A stretch of 64,000 bases of DNA, taken from Myxococcales bacterium (lineage in GTDB: Bacteria; Myxococcota_A; UBA9160; UBA4427). The stretch's first letter is position 1, and every line of letters begins with the position of its first letter. A model generated the notes under the pieces. It searched no databases. It was given only the letters and a program-made list of their open reading frames with translations, and was not told where the DNA came from. The position numbers and the translations under genes are program-made. The DNA lies in the NCBI GenBank assembly GCA_014240165.1, contig JAAZXM010000010.1, forward strand, positions 22,357-86,356, read 5' to 3'. Shown here piece after piece: positions 24,410 to 34,868 of this stretch.

Positions 24410-25816
24410 ATGTGGAAGCGTCTATTCGCATCGAGAGCGTTCTACCTCGTCTTGCTGGCACTCATGGTGGGGGCCTTTCTGGCCACCCAGGTGCGCATCG
24501 AGGAGACGGATCCGAGGCCCATGGGGACCCCGGCGGATATCGCCCGTCTCGCCGAGCGAGACGATTTGAATATCGTCTTTATCCTCATCGATACCCTGCG
24601 TGCCGACCGGCTCGGGGCCTATGCCTACGAGCGGGATACCAGCCCGGTACTCGATGCCATGGCGGCGGACGGCCTGCGCTTCGGATACCACATGTCGCAA
24701 TCGTCCTGGACCAAATGCTCCATGGCTTCCATGTGGACAGCCCATTACCCGGTGAGAACGGGTGTGACGCGCTCTGAGCACGCCATCTCGCCCGAAGCGA
24801 AAATGCCTGCTGAGATTCTCCAGGAGGCGGGTTACAAGACCTATGCGCTCTGGCGCAACGCCTGGGTGGGGCCGAGTTTCGGCTTCTCCCAGGGGTTTGA
24901 GGTCTATCACAGTCCGCGACCCTCCCGGCTGCCTCCCTCGGTGCGTCGCGAGAAGCCGACGGTGGGGGTGGCGGGCACGGATTGGGACATCATGCAATCC
25001 GCCCGGGACTTTCTTCTGACCCACGATGAGGAAAAATTTCTTCTCTATTTGCACCTGATGGATGTGCACCAATACGTCTACGACGAGGATACGGCGCTCT
25101 TCGGGACCACGTATTCGGATATCTACGACAACTCCATTCGCTGGGTGGATCGGCTTCTGGGTGTTCTGGTGGAAGATCTCAACCGAAGGGGCTTGAGGGA
25201 CAAGACCCTGATCGTGGTGGCTTCTGATCATGGCGAAGCCTTCGGAGAGCACGGCCGGGAGGGCCATGCCAGGGATGTCTACAGCGAGGTTGTGACGACG
25301 CCCCTGATCATCTCCTTCCCGTTTCGGTTGCCCGAGCCCCTGGTGGTGAACGAGCCCAGTGAGAACGTCGACCTGTGGCCCACGTTGCTGGATCTCCTGG
25401 GAATGCCTGGTATCGAGGGGGCGGATGGTCGCTCCCTGCGCGGCGAAATCGAGGCGGCGGCGGCCGGAACTGAAACCGGGGCCGATGCCGAAGCCCGGTT
25501 TGCGCATATTGATCAGTCCTGGGGACGAAAGAAGGTCGAAAGCCAGCCCATGGTGGCGGTCACCGAGGGCCCCTACCGCCTGGTCTTTCGTACGGCGGGG
25601 CGGGGGGCGCGCCGGGCCGAACTCTACGAATACGCGACCGATCGCCTTGAGAGTCGCCGGGTCGATGCGGATCAACCGGATGTCCGCCAGCACATGGTCG
25701 AACTCGTCCGGTCCTACCTCAACGAAACACCTGCTTCCTGGGGCGATGCGCCCGAGATCGAACTCGATGAGGCTCAGCTCCAGCAGCTGCGCGCCCTGGG
25801 TTACGAGATCGAGTAG
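24410..25816 (+). CDS. Membrane-anchored sulfatase/alkaline-phosphatase superfamily hydrolase
   Basis: The 468-residue protein has an N-terminal membrane anchor (about 11-27) and a periplasmic domain of the sulfatase fold. Metal-binding features are visible: ILIDTLRADRLG with Asp61 and VVASDHGEAFGEHG near residue 269. At the nucleophile position, where classical sulfatases have Cys in C-x-P-S-R (converted to formylglycine), this protein has T-K-C-S-M beginning at Thr101. It therefore lacks the standard FGly motif and may act as a phosphatase or phosphotransferase, or use Thr. It follows the terminator of the PEP-CTERM gene and converges with the TonB receptor gene. Confidence 0.82.
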   Translation: MWKRLFASRAFYLVLLALMVGAFLATQVRIEETDPRPMGTPADIARLAERDDLNIVFILIDTLRADRLGAYAYERDTSPVLDAMAADGLRFGYHMSQSSWTKCSMASMWTAHYPVRTGVTRSEHAISPEAKMPAEILQEAGYKTYALWRNAWVGPSFGFSQGFEVYHSPRPSRLPPSVRREKPTVGVAGTDWDIMQSARDFLLTHDEEKFLLYLHLMDVHQYVYDEDTALFGTTYSDIYDNSIRWVDRLLGVLVEDLNRRGLRDKTLIVVASDHGEAFGEHGREGHARDVYSEVVTTPLIISFPFRLPEPLVVNEPSENVDLWPTLLDLLGMPGIEGADGRSLRGEIEAAAAGTETGADAEARFAHIDQSWGRKKVESQPMVAVTEGPYRLVFRTAGRGARRAELYEYATDRLESRRVDADQPDVRQHMVELVRSYLNETPASWGDAPEIELDEAQLQQLRALGYEIE

Positions 25817-25877
25817 GCCGCGCGCGCCCGGTCGTGCCCAAGACCGCTTGCCCCGAGCGCCCCCGTCGTCGCGGGTG

Positions 25878-28772
25878 CTAGTAGTAGAACGACACCGTGA
25901 CCCCCATCATGCGGGGTTCACCCCAGACCTGAAGCACCTCCCTGAATTGCCGAGACAGGTCGAATGCGTCGACCAGGTATTCCTGGTCGGTGACATTGGT
26001 CATCCAAAAGGCAACCTCAAGATCCTCGTCGGGGGTGAGGAAGGCGAGTCGTAAGTCGAGGTACCAATAGTCGGGCATGCTGACCAGCTGCAAGGCCTGG
26101 GGATCGAGGTAGACCTCGGTCTGGTACGAGTAATCGACTCGGGGGGTGAGGGTTCCGAAACCCGGAATAAAGAGCTGGTATTCCGCGGTGCCATTGAGGG
26201 TGAATTCCGGAGCGGCAATGGTGGGGTTGCCCGAATAGTCGAAGTAGAGGAGACGCCGATTGCCGCCCCCGGCGCCGCCGCCTACCGCCTGGCGTTTGCT
26301 CACGACGAAATCGGCGAACGTTGAGTCGAGCCAATTGAAGCCGAAGCTCAGCAGCAGATCTTCTACCGGGAAAATCTCCAGGCTGCCCTCGATGCCGAGA
26401 ATATTCGCGTTGGAGCTCAGCAATTGCTGGGTAGGAATCGAGCCGGCTTCGTTGACGAGGTCAAAGACCTGGAGGTCCTGGTACCAATAGCGATAGAAGG
26501 CAGCGGAGAAGAGAACGCGCTTTTCGAACCAACTCGAGTCGAGGCCGATCTCCACGGCGTCGATATGCTCGGGGTCGACGGGCTCGAGGAGCGAAATGAG
26601 CTTCTCGGGGTCTCTCGGATTGGGGTTCTCCGAGAGGCCGGCGTTGAAATGCCCATTCTTCATGCCGCGGTTGTACTTGGCGTGAAGGGTGATCTCGTAC
26701 TCGTCCTTGATGATGGGCGTCCAGGAGAGCATCACGTCCCCTGTGAAGCCGGACCAGACGGCGTCGTTGGGGGGCGCCTGGATGATGGGTGCCGGTACGC
26801 CGTCGGGGGAGAAGGCCGTGCTCTCGACCTGGAAATATTTATGTTCTCGGCTGGCCCGCGTCGCAATGCTCAGTCGCAGCAGTTCGAGCCCCGGGCGTGA
26901 ATTGCGATCGTTGATGAAGTCGTAATGACCGCTCGCGTAGGCGGCCACCGAGTTGAGGGACTGATCGAAGATCTGGGTCCAGTTGCGCTGGAGCGCGGCG
27001 GGGAAGCGGTTGAGGGCATCGACCTTCTCGTAGAGTCCGTAAATTCCCGCCTGCCAGCTGAAGTCATCCCGATCCACCTCGATCCTGAATTCCTGGCTCA
27101 CCTGCCAGGATGTGTCGGACCAGTCGGTGTAGAGCAGCCTGCGGGGAGTGGCGTCGCCTTCGTCCTCCACCAGGCGTTGGTTGGCTTCATAGCCGGTGAG
27201 AGAGTGCAGGACGAACTGGCCCTGATCCCAGCGCCCGATGATCCCGGCCCCCCAGATATCCAACAACTCCTGCCCATCGCGGTCGTAGAAGCCCAGATAG
27301 GGGTCGGCGCCGCGGCGCCCCGGGAGCGAACTATTCCCCGCGCGAAGAATGCCCGGGATCTCGATCAAGGGCTCGCCCGCTGCCCCCTCGGTCCAGCCCC
27401 AGAGCGGCCCCTTATTGGTGGGTTCGCGAAACTGCACGTTGAGCGTTTCGGGGATCGGGCAAGGGTCTAGTTCACCGCAGTTCAGGTTGGCGGGCAATTT
27501 GCCTTCTTCGGCGGCGACCATTTGCAAGTGCGCAGAGTCGCTTAGGTTTTGTCCCCCGTGAAAGCTGAAGAGAACCTCGATGTCCTCCCGGGGCGTATAA
27601 AGGAACATCGCCCGGGCCGCCCAGTTCTTCGCGTTGTTGGTGTGGCTCTTGAGTCCTTGAAACTCCTCGAGGGTGGGGTTGTTCGGATAGGGGTCGAAGT
27701 CGCCCGCCAGGCCCGCGCCTCTTTCCTGCCCCTCGTAATTCCAGATCTTTCCAGGGGCTTCGACGACGCAGGCCGTGTCGCGACCTCCTCCGAGTTCGAA
27801 GGCGTTGCCGGCCTGGTAATAGACCGGGTTCCCGGCTGCATCCCAGGCCTGGCCGACGGAGGCCCGTTCGAAGCCATCCCGGAGATCGGCGGCCAGTTCC
27901 GTATTGCCCCAAAGATATCGCTGCTTGGGCTGGGGAGTTCCATTGGCGCGGTAGACCGTGACCTTATTGGGCTGAGCATCCAGCCCTTCATAGAGCTCGA
28001 ACGCCTTGGATCGAGAATTTTCGGCGAAACCGTTGGCCTCGGGATTCCAGCCCGCGCATCCGTTGCGGGTATAGCCATCGCGTTGTTGGTAGCTGAAAGC
28101 CACACGGCCCGAGAGAACCTCATCGATGATGGGGAAGCCGATGGCGCCTTCGATCTCGTAATCGCTATAAGTTCCGAACGTCAGTGAGCCGTCGGAACTC
28201 CACTCGCCGTCGGGCAGGTTCGAGTCGACGATGATGGCCCCCGCGGTGGCGTTCCTGCCCCAACGTCCGCTTTGGGGTCCTTTCAAGACGCTGACGTTCT
28301 TCACGTCGAAGAGTTGGAAGAGTTGACCGACCGGTGAGTTGATCGCCATGCCGTCGAAGAAGATGGGCACAGCGCCCGCAGCGTTGGCGTTGTAATCCTT
28401 CAGCCCGATCCCGCGGATGAAGAGGGTGGGGTTGGAAGCTGCGAAAGCGGTGTTGATCTCGAGTCCCGGCGTGAAGCGGGCGATGTCCGAGATGTCCTGA
28501 ATCCGCATGGCCTTGAGATCAGCGCCGCTGAAACTGGTTTCGGAGATGGCCTGATCGTCGCGGCTGTTGGGGGCCTGTGATGTGATCAGGATTTCTTCGA
28601 TGATCTGGCCGTCGGCTCCGAGGACGGGCGACTCCCGGGTGATCTCCGCGTCGCCTTCGTCGAAGATTTCTTCGGGCGCAAGGGGGTTTTCTTGGGAGAG
28701 GGCGGGCTCTCCTCCGAGAATCAGACCCGCCAGCGCGCAAAGGCCGCACCGGGCCAGATTTCTCACGAACAT
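25878..28772 (-). CDS. TonB-dependent outer-membrane receptor
   Basis: The 964-residue protein has a signal peptide (about 1-26), a TonB-box-like segment IIEEILITS (57-65), a plug domain (about 75-190) with the LFIRGIG and VSVLKGPQSGRWGRNATAGAI motifs, and a long beta-barrel ending in an aromatic residue (VTVSFYY). It would import a scarce or bulky ligand using the proton motive force. The ligand is not predictable from sequence; adjacency to a sulfatase-like enzyme is weak evidence for a carbohydrate or ester. ATG 28772 has GGAGG ten bases upstream. No TonB/ExbBD genes are in the window. Confidence 0.9.
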   Translation of the reverse strand: MFVRNLARCGLCALAGLILGGEPALSQENPLAPEEIFDEGDAEITRESPVLGADGQIIEEILITSQAPNSRDDQAISETSFSGADLKAMRIQDISDIARFTPGLEINTAFAASNPTLFIRGIGLKDYNANAAGAVPIFFDGMAINSPVGQLFQLFDVKNVSVLKGPQSGRWGRNATAGAIIVDSNLPDGEWSSDGSLTFGTYSDYEIEGAIGFPIIDEVLSGRVAFSYQQRDGYTRNGCAGWNPEANGFAENSRSKAFELYEGLDAQPNKVTVYRANGTPQPKQRYLWGNTELAADLRDGFERASVGQAWDAAGNPVYYQAGNAFELGGGRDTACVVEAPGKIWNYEGQERGAGLAGDFDPYPNNPTLEEFQGLKSHTNNAKNWAARAMFLYTPREDIEVLFSFHGGQNLSDSAHLQMVAAEEGKLPANLNCGELDPCPIPETLNVQFREPTNKGPLWGWTEGAAGEPLIEIPGILRAGNSSLPGRRGADPYLGFYDRDGQELLDIWGAGIIGRWDQGQFVLHSLTGYEANQRLVEDEGDATPRRLLYTDWSDTSWQVSQEFRIEVDRDDFSWQAGIYGLYEKVDALNRFPAALQRNWTQIFDQSLNSVAAYASGHYDFINDRNSRPGLELLRLSIATRASREHKYFQVESTAFSPDGVPAPIIQAPPNDAVWSGFTGDVMLSWTPIIKDEYEITLHAKYNRGMKNGHFNAGLSENPNPRDPEKLISLLEPVDPEHIDAVEIGLDSSWFEKRVLFSAAFYRYWYQDLQVFDLVNEAGSIPTQQLLSSNANILGIEGSLEIFPVEDLLLSFGFNWLDSTFADFVVSKRQAVGGGAGGGNRRLLYFDYSGNPTIAAPEFTLNGTAEYQLFIPGFGTLTPRVDYSYQTEVYLDPQALQLVSMPDYWYLDLRLAFLTPDEDLEVAFWMTNVTDQEYLVDAFDLSRQFREVLQVWGEPRMMGVTVSFYY

Positions 28773-28955
28773 CGAAGAGCCACCTCCAGCGGCGTTTCGC
28801 TCAGTCGGACAAGTCTATAGGGAAAATCCTCACTGTGTTAGGTTTGAGCGAGGCGCTTTTTTGTCTGGAAAGAGCCCCAAGGAGCATGAAGTGAAGCCCC
28901 GGATGCCCCATGGGAAAGTTCGGTGCAATCGCGAGGCCGCAGAGGGAGAAAGTCG

Positions 28956-30176
28956 ATGAACGCGATGACGGGTGCAGCTTGCATGGCGGCCCTGGTGTTG
29001 GGAGTCGCCCTAGGCTACGCGCTCGCACCGGGGGCCGATTTATCCCGCGCCATCCCTGTCGCCGACGCGCTCGCAGAGCAGGACCTCCTCACCCGGAGCG
29101 GCATGCTCGCCGCGGCATTGGAAAATTTAGACGCCGGGAACCTGGATGAAGCCCTGGCGGCGCTCGACGCAAAACAGGTCGGGGTCACGGATACTGAGTT
29201 GCGCGTGTTCATGCTGGCGTGGGCGCGCTTTGATGCGGCGGGCGCGTACGCATGGGCCGCCGCCCAGGAGAGCGAATGGAGCGGACGACTCCAGGAGGCG
29301 GCCGCTTATGCCTGGGGGTACGCCGATCCTCAGGCGGCGAAAGAGATTCTGAGCGATACGCCGACGGGCCGCAGCGGGCGTTCCCCCTTGACCGCAGCGC
29401 TCATGGCGGGGTGGCGCGTCAACGGTGACGTGAGCGGGATGACCGAGCAAATCATCGCCATCCCCCCGAGTCGCCAGCGTGAGACCTTGACCACGGCCCT
29501 TCTGGCCCAGATCGGCAAGCAGGGTCTCGACCCGGTGGTGGCCTGGCTCGAGGGGATTCCCGTCGATGCAGAGGCGGATTACAAGCGGCTGGCTTTCGTC
29601 CGGACGATGGCGGCGGTGGCGCGCAGGGATGTCCAGCGCGCGACCGAGTTGTACCTGGTCCACCAGGGGCAGCCCTACACCGAGAATGCGCTCGGCGTCC
29701 TTGCGCGGCGATGGATTGACCATGATGAGCCCGCCACGCTTTTTCCCTGGTTGGCGGAGTTGCCGGCGCCCCAAGGTCAAGCGGTGGACCCCGAGCAGTC
29801 GAGGGCACTCAGCCAGGGGATGAAGTGGTGGCTGCGCCGCAATCCCGACGAAGCCCAGGCCTGGGTGAACGGTTTCGACCCGCTTCCGGTGGTTTATGAC
29901 CCGGCGGTGGGTTCACTGGCGCAGTATTACCTGAAGGAGCATCCGAACCTGGCAGCCTATTGGGCTACCCAGGTTCGCGACGAAGCGCTCCGTTCGGAAA
30001 CCCTCGTCCGGGCGATGAAGCGGTGGATGAGGAAGGATCCGGAAGCCGCCCAGGAGTGGCTCGCCACCGCGGAGATCGATTCCGAAACCCGTGAGCGAAT
30101 CAATCTCTCGGGAGGGAAGGGTATGCCCAAGGGCCGGCGCGGGTCCGGAGGCCGGCCCCGGCAACGCCCGCGCTGA
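28956..30176 (+). CDS. Membrane-anchored helical repeat protein, paralog 1
   Basis: The 406-residue protein has an N-terminal membrane segment or uncleaved signal (about 7-27). A helical region follows, built from about 30-residue repeats centred on W-x-x-x-[DN]-[PE]-x-x-A-x-x-W, ending in a basic, Gly-rich tail. The block TELRVFMLAWARFDAAGAYAW is shared with the genes at 34869 and 36192. The pattern resembles TPR/HEAT-type solenoids, but I do not recognise a named family. Such solenoids usually mediate protein contacts on the periplasmic side. The start has a GGGAG ribosome site; the stop lies three bases from the convergent TPR gene. Confidence 0.7.
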   Translation: MNAMTGAACMAALVLGVALGYALAPGADLSRAIPVADALAEQDLLTRSGMLAAALENLDAGNLDEALAALDAKQVGVTDTELRVFMLAWARFDAAGAYAWAAAQESEWSGRLQEAAAYAWGYADPQAAKEILSDTPTGRSGRSPLTAALMAGWRVNGDVSGMTEQIIAIPPSRQRETLTTALLAQIGKQGLDPVVAWLEGIPVDAEADYKRLAFVRTMAAVARRDVQRATELYLVHQGQPYTENALGVLARRWIDHDEPATLFPWLAELPAPQGQAVDPEQSRALSQGMKWWLRRNPDEAQAWVNGFDPLPVVYDPAVGSLAQYYLKEHPNLAAYWATQVRDEALRSETLVRAMKRWMRKDPEAAQEWLATAEIDSETRERINLSGGKGMPKGRRGSGGRPRQRPR

Positions 30177-30179
30177 AAT

Positions 30180-32528
30180 TCAGTTTGAGCCCGTAACCGC
30201 GTCCTCGGGCTCAGTGCTCTCCGCAGCGCTCTTCGCGGTGGGCTTGGCTGCCCGTCCTCTTCTTTCACTTCGCTCTGCCAGCGCTTCCAGGGCGGAGCGC
30301 GCGATTTTGGCCTCGGGGTCCGCGCCGGTTTCGGCCACGGCCTCGAATGCGGCGAGGGTCGCTTGGCGCCGTCCCCGGTCGAAGCGCGCGGCTCGCCGCG
30401 CCAATTCCAATGCCCGGGCCGGGTCCTGACCTCGTTCGGCCTCGATCCGGGCGACCTGGCTCGCCAGGGCGGCACTGTGCAGATGACGCATCAGCAGGCG
30501 CTCACCCATTGCCTTTCGCTCTTCCAAGCTGGCGTGAGCCTCCATCAGCGCCAGTGCCGCGATGCCGGCACTGGCCTGGAGAGGATCTGAAGCCGAAGCC
30601 CGATCGTAGAGTTCGAGCGCCGCAGCGATATTCCCCGCTTCGGCCTCGAGTGCGGCCAGGCCGTTGAGTGCGTCCGTGTTGTCCGGGTCCAACTCGAGTG
30701 CGCGGCGATAGGGCGCGGCCACTTGCTCGGGCTTGGCCTCTCTTTGCTCCTGGATATTTCCAAGTAAGGCATGAAAGTCAGCGCATTCGGGATGCGCCTC
30801 GAGGGCCCGGACGACAAGCGCCTGGGCTTCGTCGAACTCGTTCATCTGAAGTTGGGCTGCGACCCAAACGTTGAGGGCTTGGGTGTTCTCGGGGTCGGTG
30901 AGGTCCAGGGGAGCCCCCTGGATCACCGCAATACTCTCCTGAACACCGCGCTGCTGGCCCGCAATGCGGGCGCTGATGGCCAGGGCCTGCCCCTTCTGCC
31001 CGGGCAGGCGCGCCAGGCGGGAGAGACCCTGCCGGGCGATTTCACGTTGTCCCGCGCGATGAGCCAGTCGAATGCTGACGGCATAGCCCTCGGGATCGTC
31101 GGCCCGGGCGCGGACGTAATGGCCAATTCGCTCCAGCGCTTGAAGTTCCTGACCCTGAGCTTCAAGCAGAAGGGCCAAGTGAAAGGAGGCATCGCTCTGG
31201 GATTTGTCTGCGCGAATGGATTCTCGGTAATGGGATATTGCTTCGTCGAAGCGGCCGAGTTTTTCGGCGACTTGACCCGCGAGGAAGCGCGCGGCGGCGT
31301 TATTGGGCCAAAGCCGGATGCCTTTTTCGAACGTGGCGAGGGCTTCTTCCCATCGCTCCTCGGCGGCGAGAACGCGCCCCTCGATGAGATCGGCGAGGCT
31401 GGTTCCCTGGAGTGGCTGCGCGGCAGCACGGGCCTCTTCGAGCCGACCTGCCTGGATCAAAGTATCCGCATGGGCGAAGACCACCATGGGCGCCGGATTG
31501 GGCACGGCTTCCACTGCTTGCTGAAAAGCATCGACGGCTTCGCTGAGCATGTCGCGACGCACATAATGGTCGCCGAGAACGAACCATGCATTGGGCGAGG
31601 GGTTCTCTTCCGTTTCTTCCCGGAAGAGTTGCTCGGCTTCCTCGATGCGGTCCAGGCTCTTCATCCGCTGAGCCAGGAGAATTCGAAATCGGCTGCTGCG
31701 TTCTTTCTCGAAGGCGGCTTGGAGGATCTCCGTGGCCTGTTCGCGTCTCGCGGTACTGTCGTAGTAGGCCACGGATTCCTGGATGACAAGGGGCTCGCTC
31801 GGGTAATCCTTGAGGCATTTCGCGAATTGGACGTCCGCGGCAATCGGGTCGCCTCGCTCGAAGGAAAACATCCCGGTGACCACGCAGAGCCTGGCCCGGG
31901 CGGATTCCAGCGCCGGCTCAGCCCCCTCCTCTTCGGGATCTTGCTTCAGCGCGTCTTGGGCGAATAGGAGCGCGGCCTCTGCTTCCTCTTCCTCTCGTTG
32001 TGCGAGATGGGCGACGATCCGGGGCACCAGCACCTTCTTGTTGTCGGGGTCGAGTTCGAGTACCCGGGCGACCTCGACCAGCACTTCTTTATTGCGGCCC
32101 GTGTCCTGGTAGGCGTCGACGCGCATTTCCAGAGCGGCCAAGTTGTCGGGCTCGATGGCCAGCACGGCGTCCGCGGACGCGATGGCCTCGTTCTTGAAGC
32201 GGCTGTCCAGAGCCGATTCGGTGAGGAGCAGGCCCGCTTCCACGGCGAGGGAAGGCTCGGCCACGGCTACCCTGAGAGGCCAGATCGCCGAGCCCGACTC
32301 CCCCGTTCGCAGCAGCGCCCTGCCGAGCAAAAGATTGGTTTCGGGATCACCCGGGCTCTCGTCCACGATCCTTCGCAATTCGTCGACGGTGGGCCCGAAG
32401 TTGCCCTGGGCATGTTGACTTCGAATGGCTTCGAGCGGGTCCGCAGGTGTGCAGGCACTTCCCAGGAGAGCGGCGCAGAGCAGAAAGGCAAGACAGGAGC
32501 CGAGCCCGGGCCGGGAGTTCGCTCGCAT
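30180..32528 (-). CDS. TPR-repeat lipoprotein
   Basis: The 782-residue protein has a lipoprotein signal ending in LLGSAC (Cys26), followed by some 15-20 tetratricopeptide-type helical hairpins covering nearly the whole chain (for example ALEVRPYR-like and LLGRALLRTGESGSAIWPL units) and an Ala/Lys-rich tail. It resembles PEP-CTERM/XrtA-associated TPR lipoproteins (PrsT-like) that act in extracellular polysaccharide assembly, which fits PEP-CTERM genes in the window, but the match is by architecture only. ATG 32528 was preferred over 32546 because GAGGAG lies ten bases upstream. Confidence 0.83.
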   Translation of the reverse strand: MRANSRPGLGSCLAFLLCAALLGSACTPADPLEAIRSQHAQGNFGPTVDELRRIVDESPGDPETNLLLGRALLRTGESGSAIWPLRVAVAEPSLAVEAGLLLTESALDSRFKNEAIASADAVLAIEPDNLAALEMRVDAYQDTGRNKEVLVEVARVLELDPDNKKVLVPRIVAHLAQREEEEAEAALLFAQDALKQDPEEEGAEPALESARARLCVVTGMFSFERGDPIAADVQFAKCLKDYPSEPLVIQESVAYYDSTARREQATEILQAAFEKERSSRFRILLAQRMKSLDRIEEAEQLFREETEENPSPNAWFVLGDHYVRRDMLSEAVDAFQQAVEAVPNPAPMVVFAHADTLIQAGRLEEARAAAQPLQGTSLADLIEGRVLAAEERWEEALATFEKGIRLWPNNAAARFLAGQVAEKLGRFDEAISHYRESIRADKSQSDASFHLALLLEAQGQELQALERIGHYVRARADDPEGYAVSIRLAHRAGQREIARQGLSRLARLPGQKGQALAISARIAGQQRGVQESIAVIQGAPLDLTDPENTQALNVWVAAQLQMNEFDEAQALVVRALEAHPECADFHALLGNIQEQREAKPEQVAAPYRRALELDPDNTDALNGLAALEAEAGNIAAALELYDRASASDPLQASAGIAALALMEAHASLEERKAMGERLLMRHLHSAALASQVARIEAERGQDPARALELARRAARFDRGRRQATLAAFEAVAETGADPEAKIARSALEALAERSERRGRAAKPTAKSAAESTEPEDAVTGSN

Positions 32529-32723
32529 GGGCACGTCGCTCCTCATAGAGTCTGTCGCTGTGTGTCGCCCCGCTCTGTGCTCGGGCCTGTTTTCGTCGGG
32601 TTGCCAGGTCCAATCAGAGGAGACGGTTGAATTTGCCCATGGTACAGCAGTTGGGCCACCCTATGCCCGTTCCTCATTTCGCGCCCATGACTTTCGGGAG
32701 CGCGGGTTGAGCCGGGAGAAACG

Positions 32724-34841
32724 ATGGAAAGTGAAACCGCTATAGCACCCCGGCAGTCGCTGACGCCGTTACTGAAGCCCCGAAGTATTGCCATCGTGGG
32801 GATCAGCGACCCCGAGCGCTTCGGCGGCCTGCTCTACCAGAACGTGAAAGGCTTTGGCTACTCGGGGAAGATCTTCGGAGTCAATCCACGCTACGAGACC
32901 CTTTACGATCGCCCCTGCTACCCGTCGCTTTCCCATCTGCCCGAAACGCCGGATTGCGTTTTGCTCGCCTTGCCCAACCCGGCATTGGAGACCGCCCTCG
33001 AAGAGGCCATCGCACTCGGGGTTCCCGCGGCGGTGATCTTCGCCAATGCCTACTCCGAGCCCGACGAGAAGGGCCAGACCCTGGCCGATCGCCTGGAGGC
33101 CCGGGCCCGGGAAGCGGGCATGGTGGTCTGCGGGCCCAATGGCATGGGTTTCGTTTCCCTGGCGGACCGCCTGCCGGTTACGGGCTATCGCGCGGACCCC
33201 AATACCCCCGCTGGCGGGGTCACCCTGATCACTCATAGCGGTTCGGTCTGGGACGCTTTTCTTCAGAACGATCGGGGGCTGCACTTCAATTACATCGTCT
33301 CCTCGGGAAGCGAGATGGTGACCAGCGTCGCCGACTACATGCAATTTGCACTGGCCGATCCCTCGACCCGGGTGATCGGCCTCTTTCTGGAAACCGTGCG
33401 CGACCCCGAGACTTTCCGGTGCGCTCTCGCCGAGGCCCGGGACCGGGATATCCCCGTGGTGGTTCTGAAGACCGGGCGCAGCGAACGGGGCGCGCAGCTT
33501 GCGCGCGCGCATAGCGGCGCCCTGGCGGGTCGCGATGCGGCTTACGACGCGCTCTTCGAGTGTTATGGGGTCTGCCGGTGCACGTCCATCGACGAAATGA
33601 TGGATGCCCTCGAACTCTTCGCGGCGGGCGTGCGGCCGCGCACCGGCCATCTGGCTGCGCTTCACGACTCCGGCGGGCAGCGTGCGCTGCTGGTGGACCT
33701 GGCCGAGAGCCTGGGGTTGGAGTTCGCAGCCATCGGCCCGAAAACCCGGCAAAGGCTCGAGGCGGTTCTCGAGCCGGGCCTCGATGCCATCAATCCCCTG
33801 GACGCCTGGGGGACGGGCAACGGGGCCGAGGGCATTTATGAGGAATGCCTGCGGGCCCTGGATGCCGATCCCGCCACTGGGCTCACGCTTTTCGCGTGTG
33901 ATCTCTACCCCAGTGATGACGTCGATTTCTTCTATCCCGAGGTCACGCGAGGGATCTTGGCCGGGCTCAAGAACCCGCTTGTCTGGCTCGTGCACCTGAG
34001 TGCCTCGACCAGCCGCCCCCAGGCCGAGGCCTTGCGCGCCATGGGGGTCCCGGTTCTGATGGGCACCGAGACCGGCCTGCGCGCGGTGGCCCACGCGGTG
34101 GCGTACGCGGGTTTTCAGCGCCGCTTTCGCGACGAGGGCCCCGCACCTGTGCGCCGAGTGCCCCCGCCCGCGGATTTACCCGGGCTGCGGAGCGAACTTC
34201 AGGCGATGACCGGGCCCTTGGACGAGTCCGCGAGCAAGCGCTGCCTCCGGGCTTACGGGATCGCGACCCCCCGCGAAGTGCGCGTGGAGAGCGAAGCCGA
34301 GGCCGAGAAGGCGGGCGCCGAGATCGGCTACCCGGTGGTGCTCAAGACCGCGGCCGGAGATCTGCATAAAACCGAGCGCGGGGGTGTGCGCCTGGGCATT
34401 CGCGACGCCCAGGAACTGGCCGCGGCCTACCGGGATATGGCGGAGCGGCTGGGTCCGGCAGCGCTGGTTCAGGAAGAGGTTTCCGAGGCTCCGGATCTCT
34501 TTTTGGGCCTGGTGCACGACGAACAATTCGGTCCCTTGCTCAGCCTGGGTAGTGGCGGGATTTTCGTCGAGGTTTTCGATGACGTGCGCCTCTTGGCTTT
34601 GCCCACGACCGGCGACCGGGTACGCGAAGCCCTGCTGGGGCTGCGCGGGGCTGCACTACTCGAGGGTGCCAGAGGGCAGGCGCCTGCGGACCTCGACGCC
34701 GTGGTGGAGGCCGCCCTGGGCTTGGCCGCCCTGGCGGACGACCTGGGCGATTTGATCGCGGAACTCGATATCAACCCGCTTCGTGCATCGAGCGCGGGAG
34801 CGGTTGCCCTGGACGCGCTGATCGTTCCGCGCATCCGCTGA
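32724..34841 (+). CDS. ADP-forming acyl-CoA synthetase (acetate-CoA ligase, fused alpha-beta)
   Basis: The 705-residue protein combines a CoA-binding Rossmann domain (about 10-150), two ligase-CoA domains with the probable phosphohistidine His263 in the AHSGALAG motif, and a C-terminal ATP-grasp domain (about 480-700) containing GYPVVLKTAAGDLHKTE and LDINPL. It interconverts an acid, CoA and ATP with an acyl-CoA, ADP and phosphate. The substrate may be acetate, betaine-like or branched acids. It is transcribed alone between two minus-strand genes. The ATG has GGGAG upstream. Confidence 0.88.
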   Translation: MESETAIAPRQSLTPLLKPRSIAIVGISDPERFGGLLYQNVKGFGYSGKIFGVNPRYETLYDRPCYPSLSHLPETPDCVLLALPNPALETALEEAIALGVPAAVIFANAYSEPDEKGQTLADRLEARAREAGMVVCGPNGMGFVSLADRLPVTGYRADPNTPAGGVTLITHSGSVWDAFLQNDRGLHFNYIVSSGSEMVTSVADYMQFALADPSTRVIGLFLETVRDPETFRCALAEARDRDIPVVVLKTGRSERGAQLARAHSGALAGRDAAYDALFECYGVCRCTSIDEMMDALELFAAGVRPRTGHLAALHDSGGQRALLVDLAESLGLEFAAIGPKTRQRLEAVLEPGLDAINPLDAWGTGNGAEGIYEECLRALDADPATGLTLFACDLYPSDDVDFFYPEVTRGILAGLKNPLVWLVHLSASTSRPQAEALRAMGVPVLMGTETGLRAVAHAVAYAGFQRRFRDEGPAPVRRVPPPADLPGLRSELQAMTGPLDESASKRCLRAYGIATPREVRVESEAEAEKAGAEIGYPVVLKTAAGDLHKTERGGVRLGIRDAQELAAAYRDMAERLGPAALVQEEVSEAPDLFLGLVHDEQFGPLLSLGSGGIFVEVFDDVRLLALPTTGDRVREALLGLRGAALLEGARGQAPADLDAVVEAALGLAALADDLGDLIAELDINPLRASSAGAVALDALIVPRIR

Positions 34842-34868
34842 CGCGGATGACGAAGGGCGCGCGCGGAC

